The notes: generated from the sequence alone by a model not told the origin. A stretch of 64,000 nucleotides of DNA from Anaerosporobacter mobilis DSM 15930 (GCF_900142955.1 NZ_FRCP01000017.1:62001-126000); one strand, 5' to 3'. Positions 9,742-18,831 are shown, counted from the first letter of the stretch. A program made the numbers and translations.

Positions 9742-11493
9742 CTATGCAATCATCTGCAAATGTTCTGCAATTGGTCCAAGTGCAACCGCAGGGAAGAAAC
9801 TTAATGCTCCAATTAGTAAAACAACAAAAATTAATAAAGCAATAAACATACCATTCGAAGTAGAAAGTGTACCTGCTGAAGTTGCAATCTTTTTCTTCTT
9901 AGCTAAACTACCTGCAATTGCAAGAGTAGCTAACATTGGTACAAACCTTGCTAACAACATACATAAACCAATTGCTATATTAAGGAATGGCGTATCTGTC
10001 CCTAATCCAGCAAATGCAGACCCATTGTTTCCGCCTGCTGAGGCAAATGCATATAATACTTCCGAAAATCCATGTGCCCCTGCATTATTCAAGCCATCTG
10101 CTACAGAAGGAATTACCATAGCAATACCACTACCAATTAGGATAGCGACTGGTGTTGCTAAGCAAACGAACACAGCCATCTTCATCTCATAAGGTTCAAT
10201 CTTCTTACCTAGATATTCTGGCGTTCTACCAACCATTAAGCCCGCAATGAATACCGTTAATATAGCGAAACCAAGCATTCCATATAATCCACAACCTACA
10301 CCACCAAAGATTACTTCACCAAGCATCATGAGAAGCATTAATACCATTCCCCCAAGTGGTGTATACGAATCATGCATGGAGTTTACAGAACCATTGGAAG
10401 CTGCTGTAGTGAATACCCCCCAGGTTACTGATGAGGCAATTCCAAATCTAGCTTCTTTTCCTTCCATGTTACCACCCGCTTGACCGTCCGTACTAAGATC
10501 CACTAGCTCCTCGCTATTTCTTTCAGAGCCTTGTAATTGTGGAGTAGCAAATTGTTCACTAACAGCTACCGATGTAAGTGCGATAACTAAAACCGTAAAC
10601 ATAGCGATAAAGATTGCCCTTCCCTGTTTTGAGTCCTTGATATTTCTTCCAAATGTAAAGCAGAGTGCTGCCGGTATTAACAATATGGAAATCATCTCAA
10701 GCAAGTTCGCTAGTATTGTTGGATTCTCAAATGGGTGCGCGGAATTAACACCAAAGAAACCACCACCGTTTGTTCCCAATTGTTTGATGGCAATCTGACT
10801 CGCAGCTGGTCCCATAGGAACAACTTCTTCTGTTACAACGGTACCATCTTCTGTTGTAATAGGCTCAATTAATTGAACGGTATCATAACTCTTAAAGTTT
10901 TGCACCACACCCTGTGATACTAAGCCAATTGATACTACTATTGATAATGGAATTAATACATAAACTAAAGATCTTGTTACATCTACAAAAAAGTTACCAA
11001 TTCCATTTGTCTTCGTTCTTACAAATCCACGAATAAGTGCAAACAATACCGAGATACCAACCGCAGCTGATACGAAGTTTTGAACAGTTAAACCAATCAT
11101 CTGTGTAAAATATGAAAGTTGTGCCTCACTGCTATATGCTTGCCAGTTCGTATTGGTAATAAAGCTAACTGCTGTATTAAAAGCTAAATGCCAACTTGTT
11201 CCGTCAATTTTTTCTGGATTAAGTGGTAAAATTCCTTGTAAGAGTATAATTAAGAATAAAGTAACTAAAAATAATGCACTAAACAAAATTGCTGATAACG
11301 CATATCTCTTCCATGTCATTTCTTCACTTTCTTCAATATGTAATAATCGATAAATCAATCTCTCGCACGGCCTTCCAACCCTTGATAGGAAGACTTTTTC
11401 TCCGTTCATAACCTTTCCTATATACCTGCCAAGGGGTATTGCTAAGGCTATCAGTATAATTAAATATATTGAATATTGGATTACTGTCTCCAT
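9742..11493 (-). CDS. kdpA: KdpA, K+-translocating subunit
   Basis: This 583-residue polytopic membrane protein carries the four selectivity-filter-like regions of the KdpA/Trk superfamily: TNTNWQAYSS, TNGGGFFGVNSAHPFENP, ASNGSVNSMHDSYTPLGG and SAGGNNGSAFAGL. It forms the potassium pore of the Kdp complex. SD GGGAGG is well placed before the ATG. It opens the order kdpA-B-C-D-E. No kdpF-like mini-gene is visible upstream. An 11-bp tandem repeat about 170 bases upstream is the probable KdpE site. Confidence 0.96.
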   Translation of the reverse strand: METVIQYSIYLIILIALAIPLGRYIGKVMNGEKVFLSRVGRPCERLIYRLLHIEESEEMTWKRYALSAILFSALFLVTLFLIILLQGILPLNPEKIDGTSWHLAFNTAVSFITNTNWQAYSSEAQLSYFTQMIGLTVQNFVSAAVGISVLFALIRGFVRTKTNGIGNFFVDVTRSLVYVLIPLSIVVSIGLVSQGVVQNFKSYDTVQLIEPITTEDGTVVTEEVVPMGPAASQIAIKQLGTNGGGFFGVNSAHPFENPTILANLLEMISILLIPAALCFTFGRNIKDSKQGRAIFIAMFTVLVIALTSVAVSEQFATPQLQGSERNSEELVDLSTDGQAGGNMEGKEARFGIASSVTWGVFTTAASNGSVNSMHDSYTPLGGMVLMLLMMLGEVIFGGVGCGLYGMLGFAILTVFIAGLMVGRTPEYLGKKIEPYEMKMAVFVCLATPVAILIGSGIAMVIPSVADGLNNAGAHGFSEVLYAFASAGGNNGSAFAGLGTDTPFLNIAIGLCMLLARFVPMLATLAIAGSLAKKKKIATSAGTLSTSNGMFIALLIFVVLLIGALSFFPAVALGPIAEHLQMIA

Positions 11494-11663
11494 GCTTTTT
11501 TCCTCCCAATTACTATTGCAACAATTTTTTCATATACAACGTTTCTTCTTTGTATTATCCAATCTATAAAACGCTTAACTTATCTGTCTATCCACCTCCA
11601 ATGTTTTTACATGAATTAGAATAGCAGATTGGATATAAAAATAGGGTTATGGATTGGGGGTGG

Positions 11664-11685
11664 GGTATTAAAATGGTATTAAAAT
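11664..11685 (-). promoter_or_regulatory. Predicted KdpE binding site upstream of kdpA
   Basis: GGTATTAAAAT is repeated perfectly in tandem (11664-11674 and 11675-11685 on the plus strand). Two direct half-sites with an 11-bp period are the standard layout for OmpR/PhoB-family regulators. A related site with the same flanking block (TATGGAT followed by a G-rich stretch) lies before the TPR gene at 12214-12235. A possible extended -10 (TGCTATTCT) lies downstream around 11620-11630. Confidence 0.65.
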
Positions 11686-11702
11686 TTTATAGATATGGTC
11701 TT

Positions 11703-12098
11703 TTAATCTAGAGTGTGTGTAAAAATACGCTTACCTTGCTTTTTATTACAATCATCGTCTTCATCATAAGCTAGATGACTAATAGGTAAAAAGCTTACAT
11801 ACTGATCCATATTGTACTTCACAGGCCAATACGTAGGATCAAGAGCATAAGCAGCCCGAAAATGTTTTAATGCAAGCCTATGATCTTTTTGTGTTTCCAG
11901 TAATATCCCCATAAGGTTATGAGGTATTGGTGAGTGTGCATGCTCACTCATAGCATGCTTGATCTGTTGTTCTGCTGTTAGAAAGTTTTTATCCTTGATT
12001 AATCTCCTAATCTCATTACATAACTTATTATTAATTTCCTTCTCCACTGAGCTTTTGTTCGTAATATTGATTTGACTATCTCTTTTGACATTTTCCAT
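11703..12098 (-). CDS. Small TPR-like protein encoded upstream of the kdp operon
   Basis: A 131-residue soluble protein. Residues about 36-105 contain two helix pairs with TPR spacing and consensus (AEQQIKHAMSE, NLMGILLETQKDHRLALKHFRAAYALDP). There is no signal peptide or membrane segment. GGAGG is eight bases before the ATG. It ends at 11703, just past the KdpE-like repeat that precedes kdpA, and has a related repeat before its own start, so it is probably part of the KdpE regulon. TPR modules mediate protein contacts, so a role in Kdp assembly or signalling is possible, but nothing in the sequence proves it. Accessory genes of unknown role occur in other clostridial kdp loci. Confidence 0.7.
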   Translation of the reverse strand: MENVKRDSQINITNKSSVEKEINNKLCNEIRRLIKDKNFLTAEQQIKHAMSEHAHSPIPHNLMGILLETQKDHRLALKHFRAAYALDPTYWPVKYNMDQYVSFLPISHLAYDEDDDCNKKQGKRIFTHTLD

Positions 12099-12213
12099 AA
12101 ACTATGCCTCCTATATTGTCCTAGTTAATGTACATATAATAAAGTGTGCATTTGTTATTACTTCTATAGGCTAACATGATTTATATTAAATGTGGGTATG
12201 GATAGTAGGGTAG

Positions 12214-12235
12214 GATGTTAAAATGGGGTAAAAAT
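12214..12235 (-). promoter_or_regulatory. Second KdpE-like site, upstream of the TPR gene
   Basis: GATGTTAAAAT (12214-12224) and GGGGTAAAAAT (12225-12235) are imperfect direct repeats with an 11-bp period. They match the kdpA site at the T(T/A)AAAAT core. The flank (TATGGAT, then a G-rich run about 10 bases before the repeat) is also shared with the kdpA site, with a one-base length difference. It lies about 116 bases before the start at 12098. Confidence 0.55.
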
Positions 12236-12306
12236 TAATCAGACATAGTTAATATTGTTAATTAACCCCCTTCTCTATATTACTAATAATGTATTGAATT
12301 ACCCAA

Positions 12307-12334
12307 TTACAATCGTGTGTTTTCATGATATAAT
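12307..12334 (+). promoter_or_regulatory. Sigma-A-type promoter of the DUF1796 gene
   Basis: TTACAA (12307-12312), a 16-base spacer and a perfect TATAAT (12329-12334) lie about 60 bases before the ATG at 12394. The region is divergent from the TPR/kdp operon. Confidence 0.55.
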
Positions 12335-12393
12335 AGAAGTAATAAAGATTAATTATCTGAATTTACATTAGAAAATATAAAGAGGACTTTATT

Positions 12394-13383
12394 ATGATAG
12401 ATACAAACTTATATACAAATTCTCATTCTTATGAAATGGTATGTAGTCTAGGTGAACGTTGCATGACAGCACATCAAATGCGTTTGAATAAACTTCGCTC
12501 TGAGTCCAACCTATTTGATTGGCTAGTTACAACTAATATTGCTGCTGTGGTTGATACTTTGTTAAACAATTGGAATGATTTTTTCAATAGAGAAAATCTT
12601 GTTGTACAATATGTCGGACCAGAACACACAAGTGTAATGGATTCTACCACCGGTTTTCTCAGTTTACACGACTTTAATTCTGCTAAACCATTCGATGAAG
12701 AATACGATAGATTTATTACAAAATATAAGCGCAGAATCAATCGCCTTATGGATTTAATCTGCACATCAAAATCCATCCTATTTGTCAGAACCAATGCAAC
12801 TGAAATAGATATTGAAAATTTGCAACGCTTAATAACATTAAATCCTAGTGCTACTATTGATTTTCTAATCGTTAATACTACTAATACTACTAGTGTTAGA
12901 TCGATACCAAGCAAATACGATAATGTACATATCTACGAAATATCTGATCAGCCTGATTTAGCTTATGATGTCTGGATGGGGAATCATGTACATTGGAAAG
13001 AAGTACTTTCTAATTATTCACTTATTGGATATCAGTATTTTCTTGTACAGGCATTAAAGCAATATACCAAGGAAAAGACTTTGGTAATATGGGGATTTGG
13101 TGGTGCAGGAAGAAAAATTGTCGCACACTTAACAATAACAAAAGATTCTGTACCTATCGGTTGGATTGTAGATCGTAACCCAGCCAAGATCGGTATGATT
13201 AGCGAAATATTAGAATTAAAAGATATCACAAGCTTACGATCACATACTTCTGACGTCTTTGTATTAATCTGTATCTATGGTGATACAACAGAAATAGAAA
13301 AGACCCTGAAAGATATGAATTTCTCTCAAGAGTCTTATAAAAAGGTTTTATATGATGGACTGGCACCGATTGGGGTAGGTTGA
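12394..13383 (+). CDS. DUF1796-type putative cysteine peptidase with C-terminal Rossmann-like domain
   Basis: The 329-residue protein starts with the DUF1796 signature CSLGERC at 17-23, then LRSESNLFDW, as in the papain-like putative cysteine peptidases of this family. From about residue 208 there is a second domain, VIWGFGGAGRKIV, followed by GWIVDRNPAKIG, a glycine-rich nucleotide or sugar-nucleotide-binding fold. The same kind of domain recurs in three other proteins here (27279, 28904 and 33433). SD AGAGGA is seven bases before the ATG. DUF1796 proteins often sit in surface-polysaccharide loci; the true reaction is unknown. It is transcribed toward the pse locus, which lies on the other strand. 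Confidence 0.65.
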   Translation: MIDTNLYTNSHSYEMVCSLGERCMTAHQMRLNKLRSESNLFDWLVTTNIAAVVDTLLNNWNDFFNRENLVVQYVGPEHTSVMDSTTGFLSLHDFNSAKPFDEEYDRFITKYKRRINRLMDLICTSKSILFVRTNATEIDIENLQRLITLNPSATIDFLIVNTTNTTSVRSIPSKYDNVHIYEISDQPDLAYDVWMGNHVHWKEVLSNYSLIGYQYFLVQALKQYTKEKTLVIWGFGGAGRKIVAHLTITKDSVPIGWIVDRNPAKIGMISEILELKDITSLRSHTSDVFVLICIYGDTTEIEKTLKDMNFSQESYKKVLYDGLAPIGVG

Positions 13384-13499
13384 TTGATGCTGAATAGAGT
13401 ATTATTAACTGTTTTATTTGTAAACATCTTCTCCAGCATGCCTAGCTCCTAAAGCTTTTTGTATTACATTACTTCGATAATTAATTTGGAGGTAGTCGT

Positions 13500-13625
13500 A
13501 TGGCAACAGCAAAAATAGGAAAAAATTCTGAACGTGTTATTTTATTAAAAAATTCCTTGCTAGTGGAATGGAAAAAAAGACTGGGCAAAGAAAATAGCAT
13601 TCCATATGCAACTTTATATAAGTAG
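13500..13625 (+). CDS. Small ORF of unknown function (41 residues)
   Basis: An ATG at 13500 with a good SD (GGAGG, seven bases) opens a 41-codon frame ending TAG at 13623-13625. The peptide is basic and includes ERVILLKNSLLVEWKKRLG. I do not recognise it. It lies in a decayed stretch between the DUF1796 gene and pseG, so it may be the 5' remnant of a longer lost gene. Confidence 0.3.
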   Translation: MATAKIGKNSERVILLKNSLLVEWKKRLGKENSIPYATLYK

Positions 13626-13663
13626 GTGAAATCTTAGTCCACTTTGAAATCTGGCCTTTTGTA

Positions 13664-13873
13664 TCATTCCCGAAATCGCACTTTTCTCGGTAGATCAATA
13701 TTTCTGACCTCAAACAGACACATCAATGTAGTAGTACATAGTCTTTTCGCTACACATAAGCTCATCCTTATGAGTTTCATTTTAGTATTCACATAATTAG
13801 GATTATTTCCATGGATTGTATTTTGATTGCCAAAATAAATTTTATTACTATGTTCTACCTTGATCATACTCAC
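13664..13873 (-). pseudogene. Possible remnant of an ABC-transporter ATPase N-terminus
   Basis: A 69-codon frame on the minus strand begins with MIKVEHSNKIYFGNQNTI after two codons. This resembles the first 15-20 residues of ABC ATPases such as the bacitracin-export type, but no Walker A follows and the rest is not recognisable. It lies directly after the response-regulator remnant. The match is short and may be chance. Confidence 0.25.
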
Positions 13874-13934
13874 AAGAACGACATGTCAGATTCAACAGCA
13901 TTAGTCCAGACCTAATCTAAATTCTAGAGTATAC
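13870..13934 (-). pseudogene. Remnant of an OmpR-family response regulator gene
   Basis: Minus-strand codons 13911-13873 read VWTNAVESDMSFL and then stop (TGA, 13870-13872). KdpE in this window has VWTNAIESDMSSLRV at the same C-terminal place, and the DNA aligns well over about 50 bases. The reading frame is broken upstream and downstream. This is the ruin of a paralogous regulator, not a recent copy of kdpE, because synonymous differences are many. It abuts the 3' end of pseG. Confidence 0.55.
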
Positions 13935-15026
13935 TTACACAATGGGGTTAGTCAAGATCCTGGCTAATCTTATCGCACCCTTACCGTCCACTAATGACTG
14001 CATTTTACTTCCAATGTTAAACCTATACTCTTGGTTGGTAGCATATTGCCTAATTGCTGCATTTATTCTTCTCCATAAATCCAACTCCCCATTACGAATA
14101 TCACCACAATAACTAGCAACCCCTAATTGTTCAAAGCCTTTTGCACCTAACAATTGATTATCAGCAAATGTATAGGTAATCATCGGTACACCACATGCAC
14201 ATAACTCATACATGGTAGAACCACCTGCAGTAATTGCAATATCACAGTTTCTCATGATTTCAGACATATTTGTAACATTAAAATGAAGAATAATTTGTGG
14301 ATATTTACTTGCTAATTCTTCTAAATATTCTCTATCAGAATTGAAATTTCCTACGATTATATGATATTGTATTGTTCGTATATCATAAGGCCGCTTATCT
14401 AATAATTCCTTTTGCTTTGTTTTCATTGTTGTTTTTTCTTGTAATAATGTTTCTTGTTCAAGATAGTGTATAAACTTCTTTGCTACATGATAGTAATCTG
14501 CTCCTCCTGTTGTTATTAGAATCCGACTTACTATATTCCTAAAAATTCTTTTAATACCACGAAATTCTTCTCGCAAAGGGATATACTTACAGCCTAAAAA
14601 ATAATTAACATTCCAATTATATCCCGAATGATAATCTAATTTTTCTACATAATTATTATAATTAATTAAGACATCTACTGGGTAAGGAAACATAGCCAGG
14701 TCATCCAAATAAAATACCTTCGTATGTTTTCTCAGTTCTGATAAATAGTGTTCCGTTACATAATAACTATCGATTAATAATCTGTCAATATTATACTCTT
14801 GAATTAGCAGAATCAGCCGTTCCAATTCTAAATCCAAATCATCCCACTTAGAATTCATACAAATGCATGAATATCCATTGCTTTCTATCAGTTCTCTTAC
14901 ATGCTCATCCGCTACGAGAAATGTTATTTTCTGCCCTAATTTCATAACTTCTCTTGCTATTGATATACAACGCATAACATGTCCTGTTGCTATTGTTGGA
15001 TTAGCATCAGTTCGAATATAAAGCAT
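13935..15026 (-). CDS. pseG: PseG, UDP-sugar hydrolase of pseudaminic acid synthesis
   Basis: This is a GT-B-like hydrolase of 363 residues that removes UDP from UDP-2,4-diacetamido-2,4,6-trideoxy-altrose. The N-terminus has IRTDANPTIATGHVMRC; the His in GHVMRC matches the catalytic His near residue 17 of characterised PseG. LLIDSYYV follows, and the C-terminal half has ITTGGADYYHV and ITAGGSTMYELCACGVP. The ATG at 15026 has AAGGA ten bases upstream; a GTG at 15035 is an alternative start overlapping the SD. It is the last gene of the glycan locus, and its final codons run into the response-regulator remnant, so the extreme C-terminus may be altered. Confidence 0.88.
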   Translation of the reverse strand: MLYIRTDANPTIATGHVMRCISIAREVMKLGQKITFLVADEHVRELIESNGYSCICMNSKWDDLDLELERLILLIQEYNIDRLLIDSYYVTEHYLSELRKHTKVFYLDDLAMFPYPVDVLINYNNYVEKLDYHSGYNWNVNYFLGCKYIPLREEFRGIKRIFRNIVSRILITTGGADYYHVAKKFIHYLEQETLLQEKTTMKTKQKELLDKRPYDIRTIQYHIIVGNFNSDREYLEELASKYPQIILHFNVTNMSEIMRNCDIAITAGGSTMYELCACGVPMITYTFADNQLLGAKGFEQLGVASYCGDIRNGELDLWRRINAAIRQYATNQEYRFNIGSKMQSLVDGKGAIRLARILTNPIV

Positions 15027-15208
15027 TTTTATCACTTCCTTTAATTTATTAATGAGCTTTTTAATTTCGGCACTAACACCCTAGAATTCTATACTACTAT
15101 TCCCCCACTAATTAAACATATTTCTTCTGTAGATCATTTATATTAGTTCTTACTAGATATCTCATACCTCAACCATAGGGAATTTCTAATGTACTACACC
15201 TTTCCATC

Positions 15209-16336
15209 TTAATTATTTACTAGCTTAATTATCGTATCAATTACATACTGTTGTTCTTCTGTTGACAAATCAGGATACAATGGAATACTGATTATGTGCT
15301 TGTATAACTCTTCAGCGTGTGGACACCTTACCAAATCATAACCATTCTTCTGATAATATGGGAATGTATATACAGGTATATAATGTACGTTAACTCCAAT
15401 TCCTGCTGCACTTAATTCTTCGAATACATACCGCCTATCAACATTTTTAACCTGTATCACATAAAGATGATAACTATTATTACAGCCTTCTTTTTGATTT
15501 GGTACGATAATATTCTTAATATTAGCAAATGCTTCGTCATAACGCTTTGCTATCTCTCTTCTCTTTGCTACAAATGTGTCCAATTTTTGCATCTGCGATA
15601 TACCAAGAGCACACTGTATATCCGTAATTCGATAATTATAACCTAGCTCCAATTGCTCATAGTACCAAGGTCCCTCATTTCTTGACAACAACTTTGGATC
15701 TCTGGTGATTCCATGAGTGCGGAATAACATTAATCTATTATACAGTTCTTTATTATTAGTCATAATCATCCCACCCTCGGCTGTTGTAATATGCTTGACT
15801 GGGTGGAAACTAAACGTTGTCATATCTGACATACTACCAACTTTTTTTCCTTGGTAATCTGCTCCTAATGCATGAGCAGCATCTTCAATTACAATCAGTT
15901 TATATTCTTTTGCTATGGCATGAATTGCCTCCATATCACAAGGTTGTCCTGTATAATGAACTGCTATGATTGCCTTTGTGCGATTTGTTATCTTTCGCTT
16001 AATATCTTCTGGATCTATGTTATAGGTAATCGGATTAATATCTGCAAATACCGGTTTTCCACCACAATAAATAATGCTGTTAGCAGAAGCTGCAAAAGTA
16101 ATTGGTGTTGTAATTACTTCATCCTCTTCTCCAATTCCTGCTGCATAACACGCAGCATGCAATGCTGCTGTTCCATTAGAAATAGCAACAGCATATTTGG
16201 CCCCAACATACTCCGCTACACACTGTTCAAACTCATGAACTTTGGGTCCTGTAGTAAGAAAATCCGATCGCAAGGTTTCTACAACTGCCTTAATATCATC
16301 ATCATCAATTGATTGTCTTCCGTATGGGATATGCAC
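15209..16336 (-). CDS. pseC: PseC, PLP aminotransferase of pseudaminic acid synthesis
   Basis: A 375-residue DegT/DnrJ/EryC1-type aminotransferase. The N-terminus IPYGRQSIDDDDI with SDFLTTGP is typical of PseC, which aminates UDP-4-keto-6-deoxy-AltNAc at C4. The PLP-binding Lys is Lys181 in FHPVKHITTAEGG, and EDAAHALGA (151-159) holds the ring-binding Asp. It lies between pseH and pseG. Confidence 0.9.
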   Translation of the reverse strand: MHIPYGRQSIDDDDIKAVVETLRSDFLTTGPKVHEFEQCVAEYVGAKYAVAISNGTAALHAACYAAGIGEEDEVITTPITFAASANSIIYCGGKPVFADINPITYNIDPEDIKRKITNRTKAIIAVHYTGQPCDMEAIHAIAKEYKLIVIEDAAHALGADYQGKKVGSMSDMTTFSFHPVKHITTAEGGMIMTNNKELYNRLMLFRTHGITRDPKLLSRNEGPWYYEQLELGYNYRITDIQCALGISQMQKLDTFVAKRREIAKRYDEAFANIKNIIVPNQKEGCNNSYHLYVIQVKNVDRRYVFEELSAAGIGVNVHYIPVYTFPYYQKNGYDLVRCPHAEELYKHIISIPLYPDLSTEEQQYVIDTIIKLVNN

Positions 16337-16355
16337 TTTATCATCTCCTATCTAA

Positions 16356-16817
16356 CTATTTTATTAATCTTTTTACAAATACGATACGATTATTTTTTGA
16401 ATACTTTGTATATAAACAATATTCAAATACTTTTTGTGATGCAAGATTATCTTCCTTTACTTCACCAATAAGTTCAATAATATGATGTCCTTTATATAGT
16501 TCGTTTTTTTCGATAGATTCAATAATTTTTTTCCCTAGACCTATACCACGATATCTCTTATCAACACTATAACTAATATATGCTTTTTTATCGACATACT
16601 CTAACCTAAGTTGTCCTACAGGAATATCATTTTTATAAACAATATATATTGCTATGTTATCTACATCTAATCTCGTCTCACACCACTTTACATGTTCATC
16701 ATATACAATCTTATCAGAATGAAATGAATTCATTCTAGTTTCAGGATCATTAGCCCAATTATATAATATATTGATATCATCTATACTAAATCTTTTGAAT
16801 TCTAGTAGGCCTTCCAT
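16356..16817 (-). CDS. pseH: PseH-like GNAT N-acetyltransferase
   Basis: From the ATG at 16817 (GGAG six bases upstream) the protein has 153 residues; an earlier ATG at 16829 lacks a ribosome site. The GNAT acetyl-CoA motif is RYRGIGLGKKII, and the C-terminal part has GEVKEDNLASQKVFE. In the pathway PseH acetylates the 4-amino group made by PseC. Its place between pseI and pseC supports this. It is distinct from the AAC(3)-type transferase at 21307, so the locus has two N-acyltransferases. Confidence 0.82.
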   Translation of the reverse strand: MEGLLEFKRFSIDDINILYNWANDPETRMNSFHSDKIVYDEHVKWCETRLDVDNIAIYIVYKNDIPVGQLRLEYVDKKAYISYSVDKRYRGIGLGKKIIESIEKNELYKGHHIIELIGEVKEDNLASQKVFEYCLYTKYSKNNRIVFVKRLIK

Positions 16818-16851
16818 ATGATACTCCATTTCAAAATTAATATAATATTAT

Positions 16852-17883
16852 TTATTCAACACTTTCGAATCTAATTGGAGTACCCTCACTAATATCATAT
16901 CGAGCAACTTTTCCAATTACCTCATTATAAAACTTTGGTTTCAAGCCAGCACCTGGACGAATAACACGGATATTATCAGCACTTAACTGTTCCCCTGCCT
17001 TAATATCTTTTACAGCGAATATCGATTTTCGGAATCTCAAATTACCTTCCTCTTGTTTAGTTGGCCCATATTTTACTTTTCCAATAGCCATCTCCACAGC
17101 GCGTATCTCATTAACCATCGTAGCAAATTCATTTGCTTCCATTGAAAACGAAGAATCTGGATTATTGTTATCTCTACTTATACAAAAATGTTTTTCTATA
17201 ATAGACGCTCCCATTGAAACTGCTGCAACTGCACCCAATGACCCCATTGAATGGTCAGAAAGACCAACTGGAACATTAAATATTTCCTTCATATTTACCA
17301 TCGTCTTCAGATTCATCTCATCAGTAATAGCTGGATATGCGCTTGCACAGTGTAATAATGCCAATTGATTATTGTCCTGACTACGTACCGCATTCACCGC
17401 ATCTTCTATTTCACATAATGTAGCCATACCTGTAGACATTATAATTGGTTTTCCTTTAGAAGCAACATATTCAATCAATGGTATGTCTACTACCTCAAAG
17501 GACGCAATTTTGTAAAACTCTACTCCCATCTCTTCTAAAAAATCAACTGCTGTTTTATCAAAAGGTGTAGAGAAAAAATCAATTCCAATCTTATCAGCAA
17601 CTTCCTTTAATTCTGGTTGCCACTCCCACGGAGTATAAGCTTTCTGATAAAGAGAATATAGATTCTCTCCTTTCCAAGTTCCGCTGTCTATCTGAAAATA
17701 TTTATTACTGCAATTCATTGTGATCGTATCAGCAGTATAAGTTTGTATTTTAATACAATCTGCTCCCGATTCTTTTGCTGCATAAATGATTTCCTTCGCT
17801 CGATCTAAACTTCCAGCATGATTAGCAGACATCTCAGCAATAATATAAGTCTCTTGATTTTTTATTTTATCTTGTAATTTCAT
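16852..17883 (-). CDS. pseI: PseI, pseudaminic acid synthase
   Basis: This NeuB-family synthase has 343 residues from the ATG at 17883 (GGAG ten bases upstream). A GTG immediately after the pseF stop (17925) would add 14 residues unlike the family. It condenses the released hexose with phosphoenolpyruvate. AEMSANHAGS, KIQTYTADTIT, the LSDHSMGS loop and EKHF are the NeuB motifs, and the C-terminal SAF (antifreeze-like) domain starts near residue 280 (RKSIFAVKDIKAGE). It lies between pseF and pseH. Confidence 0.9.
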   Translation of the reverse strand: MKLQDKIKNQETYIIAEMSANHAGSLDRAKEIIYAAKESGADCIKIQTYTADTITMNCSNKYFQIDSGTWKGENLYSLYQKAYTPWEWQPELKEVADKIGIDFFSTPFDKTAVDFLEEMGVEFYKIASFEVVDIPLIEYVASKGKPIIMSTGMATLCEIEDAVNAVRSQDNNQLALLHCASAYPAITDEMNLKTMVNMKEIFNVPVGLSDHSMGSLGAVAAVSMGASIIEKHFCISRDNNNPDSSFSMEANEFATMVNEIRAVEMAIGKVKYGPTKQEEGNLRFRKSIFAVKDIKAGEQLSADNIRVIRPGAGLKPKFYNEVIGKVARYDISEGTPIRFESVE

Positions 17884-17925
17884 ATTTTCTTTACTCCAAT
17901 TCAAAATATTATTCCCTAGAGACAC

Positions 17926-18621
17926 CTATTTTGATATACGCATTCTATATTTTAATTCTGCTAATTCCCAATCCACATAATTATCAATGTCCTGAACTTC
18001 CATTTCATCAATAATAATAGGTAATGTATTCTCCATTATTAAATTATGCGTATCTAAAAATCTTTCTGTATTCATAAAATAAAATTGACCACAATCGTGA
18101 TACCATTTTTCCAGATCCTGCGAACGTAATAGACGATTTTCTGGCCATTTAAATTCTAATTTATCATCTTTTAAAACAAAGCATCTCTGAGGAGGAAAAG
18201 AATACGCCACGATTGGTATAACCGCGTCAGCTTTTGATAGTACTAATTTTTCATAGCTTTCTCTTAATCTAGCCGCTGTAATAAACGGAGCAGTTGGATA
18301 AATACAACAAACATACTCAAATGTTATTCCCAGTTTTTTATATTCATCTAATACTTCTAAAAGGACTTCATGTGTCATTGCCATATCACCTGAAGTTTCT
18401 TGTGAGCGTGTAAAAGGTACCATTGCGCCACATTCCTCAGCAATTTTTTTAATCTCTAAATCTTCTGTTGATACCATTACTTCATCAAAAATAGAACTTT
18501 CAATTGCAGCTTCAATCGAATATTGAATAATTGGTTTTCCACAAAATTCTTTAATGTTTTTTCTGGTAATTCTCTTACTACCACCTCTGGCAGTTATGAT
18601 AGCTAAACATTTCTTCTTCAT
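17926..18621 (-). CDS. pseF: PseF, CMP-pseudaminic acid synthetase
   Basis: A 231-residue nonulosonate cytidylyltransferase. IITARGGSKRITRKNIK is the CTP-binding loop, and CCIYPTAPF and YHDCGQFYFMNTE are typical of PseF. It makes the CMP-sugar donor for flagellin glycosylation. Its stop lies directly before pseI. Upstream are the remains of an aminotransferase gene (18639-18749), which suggests pseF was once preceded by an intact one. Confidence 0.9.
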   Translation of the reverse strand: MKKKCLAIITARGGSKRITRKNIKEFCGKPIIQYSIEAAIESSIFDEVMVSTEDLEIKKIAEECGAMVPFTRSQETSGDMAMTHEVLLEVLDEYKKLGITFEYVCCIYPTAPFITAARLRESYEKLVLSKADAVIPIVAYSFPPQRCFVLKDDKLEFKWPENRLLRSQDLEKWYHDCGQFYFMNTERFLDTHNLIMENTLPIIIDEMEVQDIDNYVDWELAELKYRMRISK

Positions 18622-18638
18622 ATCAATATCCTTTCTAC

Positions 18639-18749
18639 TTAGCGAAGTTCATCCAATTTTTTTGCTACTTTATGAAATGCTTCAATAACATCATCTAAAT
18701 CTTTTTTCGTCATAAATGGTCGCATCAATTCATGAAAGTTGTTTCTGAA
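18639..18749 (-). pseudogene. 3' remnant of a class-III (GSA-aminomutase-like) aminotransferase gene
   Basis: Minus-strand codons 18749-18642 read FRNNFHELMRPFMTKKDL and continue to KKLDELR before a TAA at 18639. This looks like the C-terminal helix of glutamate-1-semialdehyde-type aminotransferases. Just upstream another frame reads PLSFEKYVIQKQLS and a third (18837-18769) starts MYNKGYCDYMSDDEYEK; both end in stops, so several frameshifts separate the pieces. No start, PLP Lys or core is left. The fragment fills the gap between the DUF4910 gene and pseF, where an aminotransferase of the same operon probably stood. Confidence 0.55.
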
Positions 18750-18831
18750 TCACATATTTTTCAAAACTTAATGGCTCATTTCTTTAGTTTTCTCATACTC
18801 ATCATCCGACATATAATCGCAGTATCCTTTA

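Noticed and set aside
9695..10192. 165-codon plus-strand frame opposite kdpA and kdpB
   Set aside because: It has no ribosome site, overlaps the strongly supported kdpA on the other strand and its product is low-complexity Ala/Ile/Pro-rich antisense sequence.
13873..13911. Response-regulator fragment as a functional small gene
   Set aside because: Only 13 recognisable codons remain, with a stop right after them and no start.
15872..16312. 146-codon plus-strand frame opposite pseC
   Set aside because: It is antisense to a clear aminotransferase, with Cys/Ser/Asn-rich composition typical of shadow frames.
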